Below are positions 1 through 6,411 of a DNA stretch of 20,219 nt, one piece after another. This DNA comes from CAYYFX01 sp964571855. Its GTDB lineage: Bacteria; ARS69. The notes under the pieces were generated by a model, which made no database searches, was not told the origin of the DNA, and saw only the letters and a list, made by a program, of their open reading frames with translations. The translations under genes and the position numbers were made by a program. Positions within the stretch are counted from its first letter, which is position 1, and each line of letters opens with the position of its first letter. The stretch spans positions 1-20,219 of the forward strand of contig CAZNDO010000036.1 of assembly GCA_964571855.1 (NCBI GenBank). The letters run 5' to 3'.

Positions 1-43
1 CGGCGCCCCGCCCGCGGGAGATCCCGTCGGCGGCGCGCTGCGC

Positions 44-724
44 CTACTCCGCGAACTTGTATCCCAGGCCGTGAACCGTCAGCAGGAAGCGGGGTCGCGC
101 GGGATCGTCCTCGATCTTCTTGCGGAGTTTCGCCACGTGCATGTCCACCGTGCGTGTGAACGGCGCGTTCTCGTAGTCCCAGACCTCGTCCAGAAGCTGT
201 TCGCGCGTCACCACACGGCCACGGTTCTCCAGGAAGTAGCGAAGGAGACGAAGCTCGCGGGCGGTGAGCGCAAGCGGCGCTTCCCCCTTCCGGGCCTCCG
301 CGCGGCCGAAGTGCACCACGACGTCGCCGAAGCGGTACTCCTCCTTTCCCGGGAGGATGCTTGACGCCCGGCGCAGCAGCGCCTCGGCGCGTGCCGCCAG
401 CTCCAGGAAGCCGAAGGGCTTCGTCACGTAGTCGTCGGCGCCGAGCTTGAGGCCGAGCACCTTGTCGATCTCCTGGCCGCGCGCGGTCAGCATGATGATC
501 GGGAGCGTGCTGCCGGACTTGCGGACCTCGCGGCACACGTCGTGGCCGGAGAGCCGCGGCAGCATCACGTCCAGGATCATCAGGTCGGGACGCCCCGTGC
601 GCGCCAGCTCCAGCCCGGCGGCGCCGTCGCGCGCCAGCAGGACCTCGTAGCCCTCGAACTCGAAGCCGTCCTTCAGCGCGACGGCCATGGCCTCCTCGTC
701 CTCCACGATCAGGACGCGCGGCAT
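44..724 (-). CDS. OmpR/PhoB-family response regulator
   Basis: Cytoplasmic DNA-binding response regulator of 226 residues, the usual length of the OmpR/PhoB family. The receiver domain covers about residues 3-118. It has the acidic pair D9/E10 after the N-terminal VLIVEDEE strand, the phospho-acceptor D52 in LILDVMLP, the switch residue T80 and the conserved K102 in TKPF. The winged-helix effector domain covers about residues 128-226 and shows the typical LTARELRLL, DEVWDY, RTVDMHVAKLRKKIE and VHGLGYKF segments. The start codon overlaps the kinase stop by one base (TGATG) and follows a good GGAGG site (731-735 on the complementary strand), so the two genes are translationally coupled. It should be phosphorylated by the adjacent kinase and act as a transcription factor. 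Its targets are unknown, and no specific family name such as PhoB is justified. Confidence 0.95.
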   Translation of the reverse strand: MPRVLIVEDEEAMAVALKDGFEFEGYEVLLARDGAAGLELARTGRPDLMILDVMLPRLSGHDVCREVRKSGSTLPIIMLTARGQEIDKVLGLKLGADDYVTKPFGFLELAARAEALLRRASSILPGKEEYRFGDVVVHFGRAEARKGEAPLALTARELRLLRYFLENRGRVVTREQLLDEVWDYENAPFTRTVDMHVAKLRKKIEDDPARPRFLLTVHGLGYKFAE

Positions 725-2349
725 CACTCCCCTCCTTTCCCGGCGGCGCCCGCCGCGGACGTTCCGGCCGCCAGCGGGAACCGGAGCGTGACCGTGGTCC
801 CGCGGCCGGGCTCGCTCTCCACCTCCGCGGCGCCGCCGTGCGCCTCCATCACGTGCCGCACGATCGCCAGCCCCAGCCCCGTGCCTTTCACGTCGTGCAC
901 CAGCGCCGAGCCGACGCGGTGGAACCGGTCGAACACGCGCGCGTGCTCCTCGCGCGGGATGCCGATCCCCCAGTCCTGCACGGCGCACGTCACCGACCGG
1001 CCCTCGCTTCCCAGTCGCACCCGGATCCGGCGCGAGTCCCCCGAGTACTTCGCGGCGTTCTCGAGCAGGTTGTGCACCGCCTGGCCCACCGCATCCGCGT
1101 CCAGGGGAAGGGTCGGCAACGGCGCGTCCGGACCCGCCAGTTCCACGGCGAAACCCGCGGCCGCCGCCCCGCGCCGGAACGCGTCCACGACCGGCTCCAC
1201 CACGGCCTCCAGCGCCTCCGTCTCGAAACGGTACTCCTTGCGCCCCGACTCGATGCGCGAGAAATCCAGCAGGTTGTCGATCAGCCGCGACAGGCGCCGG
1301 CTCTCCGCCTCGATGTGGTCGCCGTACTCGCGCACCTTCTCCGCGGGCACGCGCCCCAGCTTCAGCAGCTCCCCCAGCGCGCGGATGGACGACAGCGGCG
1401 CGCGCAGCTCGTGCGACACGTTCGACACGAAGTCGGACTTCATCTCCGAGAGCTGCACCTCGCGGCGCGCGGCATTGAGGGCGAACGCGATCCCGCCGAG
1501 CAGCGCCGCCGCCAGCAGCACGGCGAGCGTCATGTTGAACGCGAAGCCGGCGCGCGCCCACGACTCCGCCGCCGGCGCCGGGCCGGACACCGACATCACC
1601 CAGTCCGTGAACACCCAGGGGAAGCGGCGCTCCGCCCCCGCCCCCGCGGCCGCATCGCCCTCGGTCAGCTGCACCCGGCCGCGCGCGTCGCGCACGGAGA
1701 CGGCCAGGCCCTCGGACTCCGCGCGCGCCACGGCCCGCGGGAGGAGTTGCTCGGCGAACCATCGCTCGTCCAGCACCATCCCCGCCACCCCCGCCATGTG
1801 CCCCTCGTCGTCCAGGAGCGGGAGCAGCAGGATCCGGTGGTCCGGGTCGCGCTCGTCCACGAGGGGCGCCGGGCTGTCCACGACCCGACGGTGGTAGCTC
1901 GCCATCTGGAACGGCGTGCACGCCACGATGATGGCGAGCGCCTGGTCGGACGCCGGAGGCGACACGAGGCGCGCCTCCTCCGGATCCCACTCCAGCACGC
2001 GGCCGAACGGCTCGCCGGAGTAGTCGACGAGGAACAGGGTTCGCGCGCCTTCCACGGGACGCCGGGCCCACAGCCGCGTGTACTCCGCGGGAAGGTCCGC
2101 CTGCCCGGTGGGGGGAACGAGCGCCCGTTCGGCCAGCGACCGGTAGAAGGTCTCGATCTCCCCGGTCACCGCGTCGGCGAAGTTCCGGACGGCCGCCTGC
2201 CGCGCCACCCGGGTGGCCGCCTCGAGACGGCCCAGCCACACCCACTGCAGCCCGAGCAGGAGCACGAGCGGCACGAGCGCCGCCACGAGCCCCAGCGTCA
2301 GGGAGCGGGTTCTCTGGGAGAGGGTGCTTGCCGCCATCGGGGACCCCAT
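724..2349 (-). CDS. Membrane sensor histidine kinase
   Basis: Sensor kinase of 541 residues, first gene of a two-gene operon with the response regulator. A membrane helix lies at about residues 17-38. A likely periplasmic sensor domain of some 225 residues follows, perhaps Cache-like (inferred from topology and size only). The second helix is at about 268-291. The catalytic core comes almost directly after it: H-box VSHELRAP with the phospho-acceptor H313, N-box with N431 in NLLENAAKYS, G1 box DWGIG (459-463) and G2 box GTGLGLA (489-495). No HAMP linker is evident; only about 12 residues separate the helix from the dimerisation helix. The ligand cannot be read from sequence. The ATG at 2349 has no obvious ribosome site. 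A second in-frame ATG at 2337, preceded by GGGG, would shorten the protein by four residues and is equally possible. Confidence 0.93.
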   Translation of the reverse strand: MGSPMAASTLSQRTRSLTLGLVAALVPLVLLLGLQWVWLGRLEAATRVARQAAVRNFADAVTGEIETFYRSLAERALVPPTGQADLPAEYTRLWARRPVEGARTLFLVDYSGEPFGRVLEWDPEEARLVSPPASDQALAIIVACTPFQMASYHRRVVDSPAPLVDERDPDHRILLLPLLDDEGHMAGVAGMVLDERWFAEQLLPRAVARAESEGLAVSVRDARGRVQLTEGDAAAGAGAERRFPWVFTDWVMSVSGPAPAAESWARAGFAFNMTLAVLLAAALLGGIAFALNAARREVQLSEMKSDFVSNVSHELRAPLSSIRALGELLKLGRVPAEKVREYGDHIEAESRRLSRLIDNLLDFSRIESGRKEYRFETEALEAVVEPVVDAFRRGAAAAGFAVELAGPDAPLPTLPLDADAVGQAVHNLLENAAKYSGDSRRIRVRLGSEGRSVTCAVQDWGIGIPREEHARVFDRFHRVGSALVHDVKGTGLGLAIVRHVMEAHGGAAEVESEPGRGTTVTLRFPLAAGTSAAGAAGKGGE

Positions 2350-2404
2350 TCTAGCCCGGAGGAGGGCACGGCAGTTGTGCGCTCTTCCCCGGCGCTCCCC
2401 CGCC

Positions 2405-2442
2405 TTTACCGCGCCTTGACAACTTCGACACCTGTTTACCGC
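2405..2442. repeat. Direct octamer repeat TTTACCGC, possible operator
   Basis: Two identical copies of TTTACCGC lie at 2405-2412 and 2435-2442, 30 bases apart or about three helical turns, on either side of a TTGACA hexamer. They sit in a divergent promoter region beside a gene pair encoding an OmpR-family regulator, a family that often binds direct repeats on one face of DNA. The copies are AT-richer than their surroundings. A chance origin cannot be excluded. Confidence 0.3.
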
Positions 2443-2499
2443 AGCGCGAACGACGCGCGCGTCGCCCGGTCGTACATTCATCCCCATCGGAGCGCCGAT

Positions 2500-2549
2500 C
2501 CCGGGAGGGGCCCGGAACCGGCCCGCCGGGCGACCGGACGTCTCCCGGG
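2500..2549 (+). other. Inverted repeat in the leader of the PDZ gene
   Basis: CCCGGGAG at 2500-2507 is matched by CTCCCGGG at 2542-2549, giving an 8-bp stem (nine with a G-U pair) enclosing 34 GC-rich bases. It ends 13 bases before the ribosome site of the PDZ gene. It might form an mRNA leader structure, but in DNA of this GC content such repeats arise easily by chance. Confidence 0.25.
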
Positions 2550-2573
2550 CGCATGGGAACAAGGGGGAAGACC

Positions 2574-3044
2574 ATGACCCGCTTTCTGATCGGGGCCTGC
2601 ACGGGGCTCCTGATCCTGGCCGGCGCCGCGGGCGCGGGCGACTCGAAGTGCACGCACAGCACCCAGGAGTGCCTGGACTACATGGCCTCCAAGCTCAAGG
2701 AGGCCGGCTGGGTGGGCGTGGAGCTGGAGGGCGACGACGAGAAGTACGGCCCGATGACCGTCACGAAGGTCGTCCCGGACAGCCCGGCCGAGTCCACCGG
2801 CATCCAGGTGGGCGACGTCCTCGTGGCGATGGGCGGCATCCCGCTGCAGGAGGGGAACGAGGAGAAGGTCGCGAAGGCGCGCGCCGAGTGGAAGCCCGGC
2901 AGCTCCGTGGTGTGGACCATGAAGCGCGGCGGCGAGCAGCGCGAGGTCGGCATCGTGCTCGGGGCGATGCCGGCGGACGTGCTGGCCCGCTACATCGGCC
3001 AGCACATGCTGCAGCACGCGCAGACCGAGGTAGCCTCGAAGTAG
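2574..3044 (+). CDS. Small secreted PDZ-domain protein
   Basis: Predicted protein of 156 residues. The N-terminus (MTRFLIGACTGLLILAGAAGA) is a classic Sec signal peptide with probable cleavage after AGA near residue 21, so the mature protein is periplasmic or secreted. Cysteines C26 and C33 lie just after the cleavage point and could form a disulfide. A single PDZ domain fills most of the rest, with VTKVVPDSPAEST (63-75) and GIQVGDVLVAMGGIPL (76-91) as the core motif. There is no protease domain, so this is a free-standing PDZ module that probably binds peptides or protein C-termini. The start at 2574 is preferred over the ATG at 2553 because GGGGGAAG at 2563-2570 is correctly spaced and the signal peptide then begins at once. 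It is divergent from the two-component genes. No precise function is recognised. Confidence 0.85.
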   Translation: MTRFLIGACTGLLILAGAAGAGDSKCTHSTQECLDYMASKLKEAGWVGVELEGDDEKYGPMTVTKVVPDSPAESTGIQVGDVLVAMGGIPLQEGNEEKVAKARAEWKPGSSVVWTMKRGGEQREVGIVLGAMPADVLARYIGQHMLQHAQTEVASK

Positions 3045-3069
3045 GTCCTGCCCCTCCGCTTCGCAGGCA

Positions 3070-3100
3070 CGGGGCCGGCGTCCTCCCGACGCCGGCCCCG
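3070..3100. terminator. Hairpin terminator between convergent PDZ and kup genes
   Basis: A perfect 13-bp GC-rich stem (3070-3082 with 3088-3100) and a 5-base loop CTCCC lie between the stop codons of the plus-strand PDZ gene and the minus-strand kup gene. The symmetry would serve both directions. No T-run follows on either side, so it is not a textbook intrinsic terminator, although T-poor hairpins are common in high-GC genomes. Confidence 0.65.
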
Positions 3101-3114
3101 CGTCGCGTCCGGGC

Positions 3115-4983
3115 CTACAGCTGCACCTGCGCCCCGAGCTCCATCACGCGGTTCGGCGGCAGCCCGAAGAAGTGCGTGGCCGGCGTGGCGTTCCGCGAGA
3201 GGAACGCGAAGAGGTGCAGGCGCCACCTCGGGAGCTTCGAGCGTCCCGTGGCGATCATCGTGGTCCGGCCGAGCACGAACGTCGTGTCGAACAGATCGAA
3301 CTCCAGGCCGAGCGGCTTGCACTGCTCCAGGATGGCCGGGACGTTCGGGTTCTCCATGAAGCCGGACCCGGCGAGGACCCGCCAGAACCCGTCGCCCACG
3401 TCCTGGACCTGCACCCGGTCCTCCTCGTCCGCATAGGGCACGTCCAGCGGGATCACCGTCAACAGCACCACGCGCTCGTGCAGCACGCGGTTGTGCTTGA
3501 GGTGGTGCAGGAGCACGGTGGGCACGCCGTCGGGGGACCGCACCAGGAACACCGCCGTCCCCGGGACCCGCGACGGCCGGCTGCGGCGGATGTTCGCCAG
3601 GGTGCGCTCCATGGAGACCTCCCGCGGGAGCGCGCGGTGCAGCGCCACGCGCCCCTGGTTCCACGTGACCAGGACGACGTACAGGAGCGCCGCGATGACC
3701 AGCGGGACCCATCCGCCGTGCGGGACCTTCACGAGGCTGGACGAGAACAGCGCCAGGTCCACGAGCGCGAGCGGCAGGAACGCCGCGAGCGCGGTGGCGC
3801 GCGACCAGTTCCACTTGCGCCGCACGACGACGTACGCCAGCACGGTCGTGATGAGCATGGTCGCCGACACCGCCACGCCGTACGCCCCGGCGAGCCCGGA
3901 GGTGGACCGGAAGGCCAGGACCAGCGCCACGCACCCGAGCATCAGCGCCCAGTTCACGGCCGGCACGTAGATCTGGCCGCGCATCGTCTCCGACGTGTGC
4001 TGCACCACCAGGCGCGGCGAGTAGCCGAGCTGCACGGCCTGCCGGGTCAGCGAGAAGGTGCCGGAGATGAGCGCCTGGGACGCGATCACGGTGGCGGCGG
4101 TGGCGAGGACGATGGCCGGGACCAGGAACGGTCGCGGAACGAGCAGGTAGAAGGGATTCTCGATCGCCGTCGGGTCCTGCAGGAGGAGCCCGCCCTGGCC
4201 GAGGTAGTTCAGCACGAGCGCCGGCAGCACGACCCCGAACCACGCCCGGCGGATGGGCGCGCGCCCGAAGTGGCCCATGTCGGCGTACAGCGCCTCGGCC
4301 CCGGTCACCACCAGCAGCACGGCCCCGAGCACGAAGAACGCGGTCCAGCGCTCGACCAGGAAGAAGCCGACGGCGTGGCGCGGGTCCATCGCGGCCAGGA
4401 TGGCCGGGGCCTTCGCGATCCCCAGGATTCCCAGCGCGGCGATCACGACGAACCACAGCAGGATGACCGGACCGAACGCGGCGCCCACGCGGGCGGTCCC
4501 GCGCCGCTGGACCAGGAAGAGGCCCACCAGGATCACGACAGCCATGGGGAGCACCGCGCCCCCGAACGCCGGCGCCGCCTCCTCCACGCCCTCCAGGGCG
4601 CCGAGCACCGAGATGGCCGGCGTGATCACGCCGTCCCCGTAGAGGAGCGCCCCGCCGAACAGACCCAGGGCGAGAAGCGCGCGCCGGCTCCGCCCGGCGA
4701 CGCGCGTGGAGCGGAGCGTGGCCAGCAGCGCGAGGATGCCGCCCTCGCCGCGGTTGTCCACGCGCATCACGAGCAGGACGTACTTGACCGCGACGACGAC
4801 CAGCAGCGTCCAGAGCAGGAGCGAGAGGACGCCCACGACGCGCTCGGGGGTCACGGGCATCGGGTGCGATCCGGAGAAGCATTGCCGCACGGCGTACAGC
4901 GGACTCGTCCCGATGTCCCCGAACACCACGCCGAGCGCCAGGAGCGTCAGCCCGGCGGGCCGCGGCGCGCCCGCGGTGCTCAT
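3115..4983 (-). CDS. kup: Kup-family low-affinity potassium uptake transporter
   Basis: Inner-membrane potassium importer of the KUP/HAK/KT family, 622 residues, matching the usual length. Family signatures are clear: FGDIGTSPLYA (21-31) in the first helix, RVDNRGEGGILAL (74-86) and YGDGVITPAISVLGALEG (115-132). About 12 hydrophobic helices fill the first 460 residues. A C-terminal cytoplasmic domain follows, ending in the typical FFGLPPNRVMELGAQVQL. Known members import K+ with protons. The start at 4983 is chosen because it gives the family N-terminus with the first helix near residue 11, and because GGGGA lies 7 bases upstream on the coding strand. It is transcribed away from nuoA and convergent with the PDZ gene. 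Nothing suggests it belongs to an operon. Confidence 0.95.
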   Translation of the reverse strand: MSTAGAPRPAGLTLLALGVVFGDIGTSPLYAVRQCFSGSHPMPVTPERVVGVLSLLLWTLLVVVAVKYVLLVMRVDNRGEGGILALLATLRSTRVAGRSRRALLALGLFGGALLYGDGVITPAISVLGALEGVEEAAPAFGGAVLPMAVVILVGLFLVQRRGTARVGAAFGPVILLWFVVIAALGILGIAKAPAILAAMDPRHAVGFFLVERWTAFFVLGAVLLVVTGAEALYADMGHFGRAPIRRAWFGVVLPALVLNYLGQGGLLLQDPTAIENPFYLLVPRPFLVPAIVLATAATVIASQALISGTFSLTRQAVQLGYSPRLVVQHTSETMRGQIYVPAVNWALMLGCVALVLAFRSTSGLAGAYGVAVSATMLITTVLAYVVVRRKWNWSRATALAAFLPLALVDLALFSSSLVKVPHGGWVPLVIAALLYVVLVTWNQGRVALHRALPREVSMERTLANIRRSRPSRVPGTAVFLVRSPDGVPTVLLHHLKHNRVLHERVVLLTVIPLDVPYADEEDRVQVQDVGDGFWRVLAGSGFMENPNVPAILEQCKPLGLEFDLFDTTFVLGRTTMIATGRSKLPRWRLHLFAFLSRNATPATHFFGLPPNRVMELGAQVQL

Positions 4984-5348
4984 CCGCGGATCCCCGGGGG
5001 ACGGCACGCCCGTGGTGCGAGCCAACTGGCCTCTTGACCGCCGCTTGAGTGGCTCACGCGAAGAGTTTCCTCGAAGTACCCCGTGCGGATCCCGCCGGCC
5101 CGGCACCCGGCGACCCGGCGCGCCCTTGCCCCGGCGACGGGGGCGCAGCATAGCGCACGACGCGCGGACCGGCATCCCGCGATCCTGCCGTCGATTCCGC
5201 GCCCCACTTCGATGGAACCCGGAGCCCGAGGTTGACGGACGGGGAGAGGCGTGGTTTCTTGCGACGTTCCCGCGCCGCGCCCCCGCCGACAGAGGCCGGG
5301 ATGCGGTCTCGCGCGCGGATCCCTCGGCTTCCGGAGGCCTTTCGCCCG
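4984..5348. promoter_or_regulatory. Divergent spacer between kup and nuoA
   Basis: This 365-base non-coding region must contain promoters for kup (leftward) and the nuo operon (rightward). The best sigma-70-like candidate for nuo is TTGACG at 5232-5237 followed 17 bases later by TTTCTT at 5255-5260; the -10 match is poor (3 of 6). No convincing kup promoter was found. I saw no tRNA, recognisable riboswitch or small gene here. Reading frames through the region are extensions of nuoA or kup, or shadows. Confidence 0.5.
5232..5260 (+). promoter_or_regulatory. Weak candidate sigma-70 promoter for the nuo operon
   Basis: TTGACG (5 of 6 to the -35 consensus) at 5232-5237 and TTTCTT (3 of 6 to the -10 consensus) at 5255-5260 are separated by 17 bases, about 90 bases before nuoA. 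Position and spacing are right, but the -10 match is weak and promoters of high-GC phyla often deviate from this model. Confidence 0.22.
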
Positions 5349-5756
5349 ATGGCGCTCCTTCCCCTGGCGCTCCACCTTCTCGCGGTCGTCGGGCTCATCG
5401 CCTCCATGCTCCTGGTCTCGTCGCTCCTGGGCGAGCGGCACAAGGAGCTCTACACGGGCGAGCCGTACGAGTCCGGGGTCGTCCCCACCGGGACCACCCA
5501 GGGCCGCCTCTCGGTGCACTTCTACCTCGTGGCCATGTTCTTCGTGATCTTCGATCTGGAAGCGGTCTTCCTGTACGCCTGGGCGATCTCGGTGAAGCAG
5601 GTGGGCTGGGTCGGCTACGTCGAGGCGTGCGTCTTCATCGTCGTGCTGCTGCTCGGCCTCGTGTACCTGTGGCGCCAGGGCGCCCTGGACTGGGGCACCA
5701 CCGCGCGAATGAAGCGCCTGAAGCGCCAGCGCGAAGCGTCCGGAGGCCGCGCATGA
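5349..5756 (+). CDS. nuoA: NADH-quinone oxidoreductase subunit A
   Basis: Small membrane subunit of complex I, 135 residues with three hydrophobic helices (about 5-27, 58-80 and 88-108). The conserved PYESGV (39-44) in the first loop and FVIFDLEAVFLYAWA (65-79) in the second helix identify it; D69 and E71 are the membrane acids associated with proton movement and quinone-site coupling. First gene of the operon. The ATG at 5349 is chosen because it gives a normal N-terminus; GGAGG at 5333-5337 lies 11 bases upstream, a little far. In-frame alternatives at 5301 (ATG) and 5232 (TTG) would add basic N-terminal extensions that the family lacks. Its TGA overlaps the nuoB start (ATGA). Confidence 0.93.
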   Translation: MALLPLALHLLAVVGLIASMLLVSSLLGERHKELYTGEPYESGVVPTGTTQGRLSVHFYLVAMFFVIFDLEAVFLYAWAISVKQVGWVGYVEACVFIVVLLLGLVYLWRQGALDWGTTARMKRLKRQREASGGRA

Positions 5757-6403
5757 GGTACACGCTGCGGAAGGCCCCGAGCCTGGTGGCCCCGGGGACG
5801 GAGATTCCCACGCCCACGTCCGTCCCCGAGGAGATGGTCCAGCGCTCCGTCGTCCTGTCCCGGCTGGACGACCTGATCGCCTGGGGCCGCAAGAACTCGG
5901 TGTGGCCGTTCGGCTTCGGCCTCTCCTGCTGCTTCGTGGAGCTGGCCACCGCGCTCACCAGCCGCTACGACGCGGCCCGGTTCGGCGCCGAGGTGATCCG
6001 CGGCACCCCGCGGGAGGCGGACCTCATGGTCGTGGCCGGCACGCCGTTCATCAAGATGGCGCCCATCATCCGCCGGCTGTACCAGCAGATGATGGAGCCG
6101 CGCTGGGTCATCTCCATGGGCTCGTGCGCGAACTCCGGCGGCATGTTCGACATCTACAGCGTCGTCCAGGGCGTGGACAAGATCATGCCCGTGGACGTGT
6201 ACGTCCCCGGCTGTCCGCCCCGCCCGGACGCGTTCCTCGAGGGTCTCGTGCTGCTGCGGGAGTCCATCGGGAAGGAACGCCGGCCGCTGGGCTGGTGGGT
6301 GACCGACCAGGGCGTCGTGAAGCCGAAGATGCCCTCGAACCGCGACCTGAAACGGGACGAGCGGATGAAGAGCACCATCCTGCGTCCCCCGAACGAGGTC
6401 TGA
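5753..6403 (+). CDS. nuoB: NADH-quinone oxidoreductase subunit B (cluster N2)
   Basis: Subunit of 216 residues in the peripheral arm next to the quinone pocket. It binds the terminal [4Fe-4S] cluster N2, which passes electrons to quinone. The tandem cysteine motif SCCFVE gives C59 and C60; C125 in GSCANSGG and C154 in PGCPPRP complete the four ligands. MFDIYSVVQGVDKIMPVDVYVPGCPPRP is strongly conserved in the family. The start overlaps the nuoA stop by four bases, with GGAGG about 6 bases upstream. The roughly 40-residue tail after the core is polar, as in E. coli NuoB. Confidence 0.97.
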   Translation: MRYTLRKAPSLVAPGTEIPTPTSVPEEMVQRSVVLSRLDDLIAWGRKNSVWPFGFGLSCCFVELATALTSRYDAARFGAEVIRGTPREADLMVVAGTPFIKMAPIIRRLYQQMMEPRWVISMGSCANSGGMFDIYSVVQGVDKIMPVDVYVPGCPPRPDAFLEGLVLLRESIGKERRPLGWWVTDQGVVKPKMPSNRDLKRDERMKSTILRPPNEV

Positions 6404-6411
6404 CGCGAAGC

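Larger units (their letters stand above)
2350..2573. promoter_or_regulatory. Divergent spacer between kinase and PDZ genes
   Basis: This 224-base non-coding stretch separates two divergent genes, so promoters for both must lie here. The octamer TTTACCGC occurs twice in direct orientation, at 2405-2412 and 2435-2442, spaced exactly 30 bases start to start. A TTGACA hexamer lies between them at 2416-2421, but no acceptable -10 box follows at 16-18 bases, so no promoter is placed. The spacer also holds an inverted repeat in the PDZ leader, listed separately. The regulatory role is inferred from position. Confidence 0.45.

Noticed and set aside
44..2245. A 733-codon minus-strand open frame that would fuse extra protein to the response regulator
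   Set aside because: The part upstream of 724 runs through the kinase gene in another frame and reads as Gly/Arg/Ala-rich nonsense. The regulator has its own ATG with a strong ribosome site.
2416..2421. TTGACA as the -35 box of a PDZ gene promoter
   Set aside because: No sequence resembling TATAAT lies 16-18 bases downstream, so a promoter call is not supported.
4984..5175. Possible c-di-AMP (ydaO-type) riboswitch in the kup leader
   Set aside because: Such riboswitches do precede potassium transporter genes in some bacteria, but I could not match the conserved core here, and a few similar G-rich runs are not enough.
5301..5348. Upstream ATG at 5301 as the nuoA start
   Set aside because: It would add 16 mostly basic residues not typical of NuoA. 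The ATG at 5349 gives a normal N-terminus and follows GGAGG.
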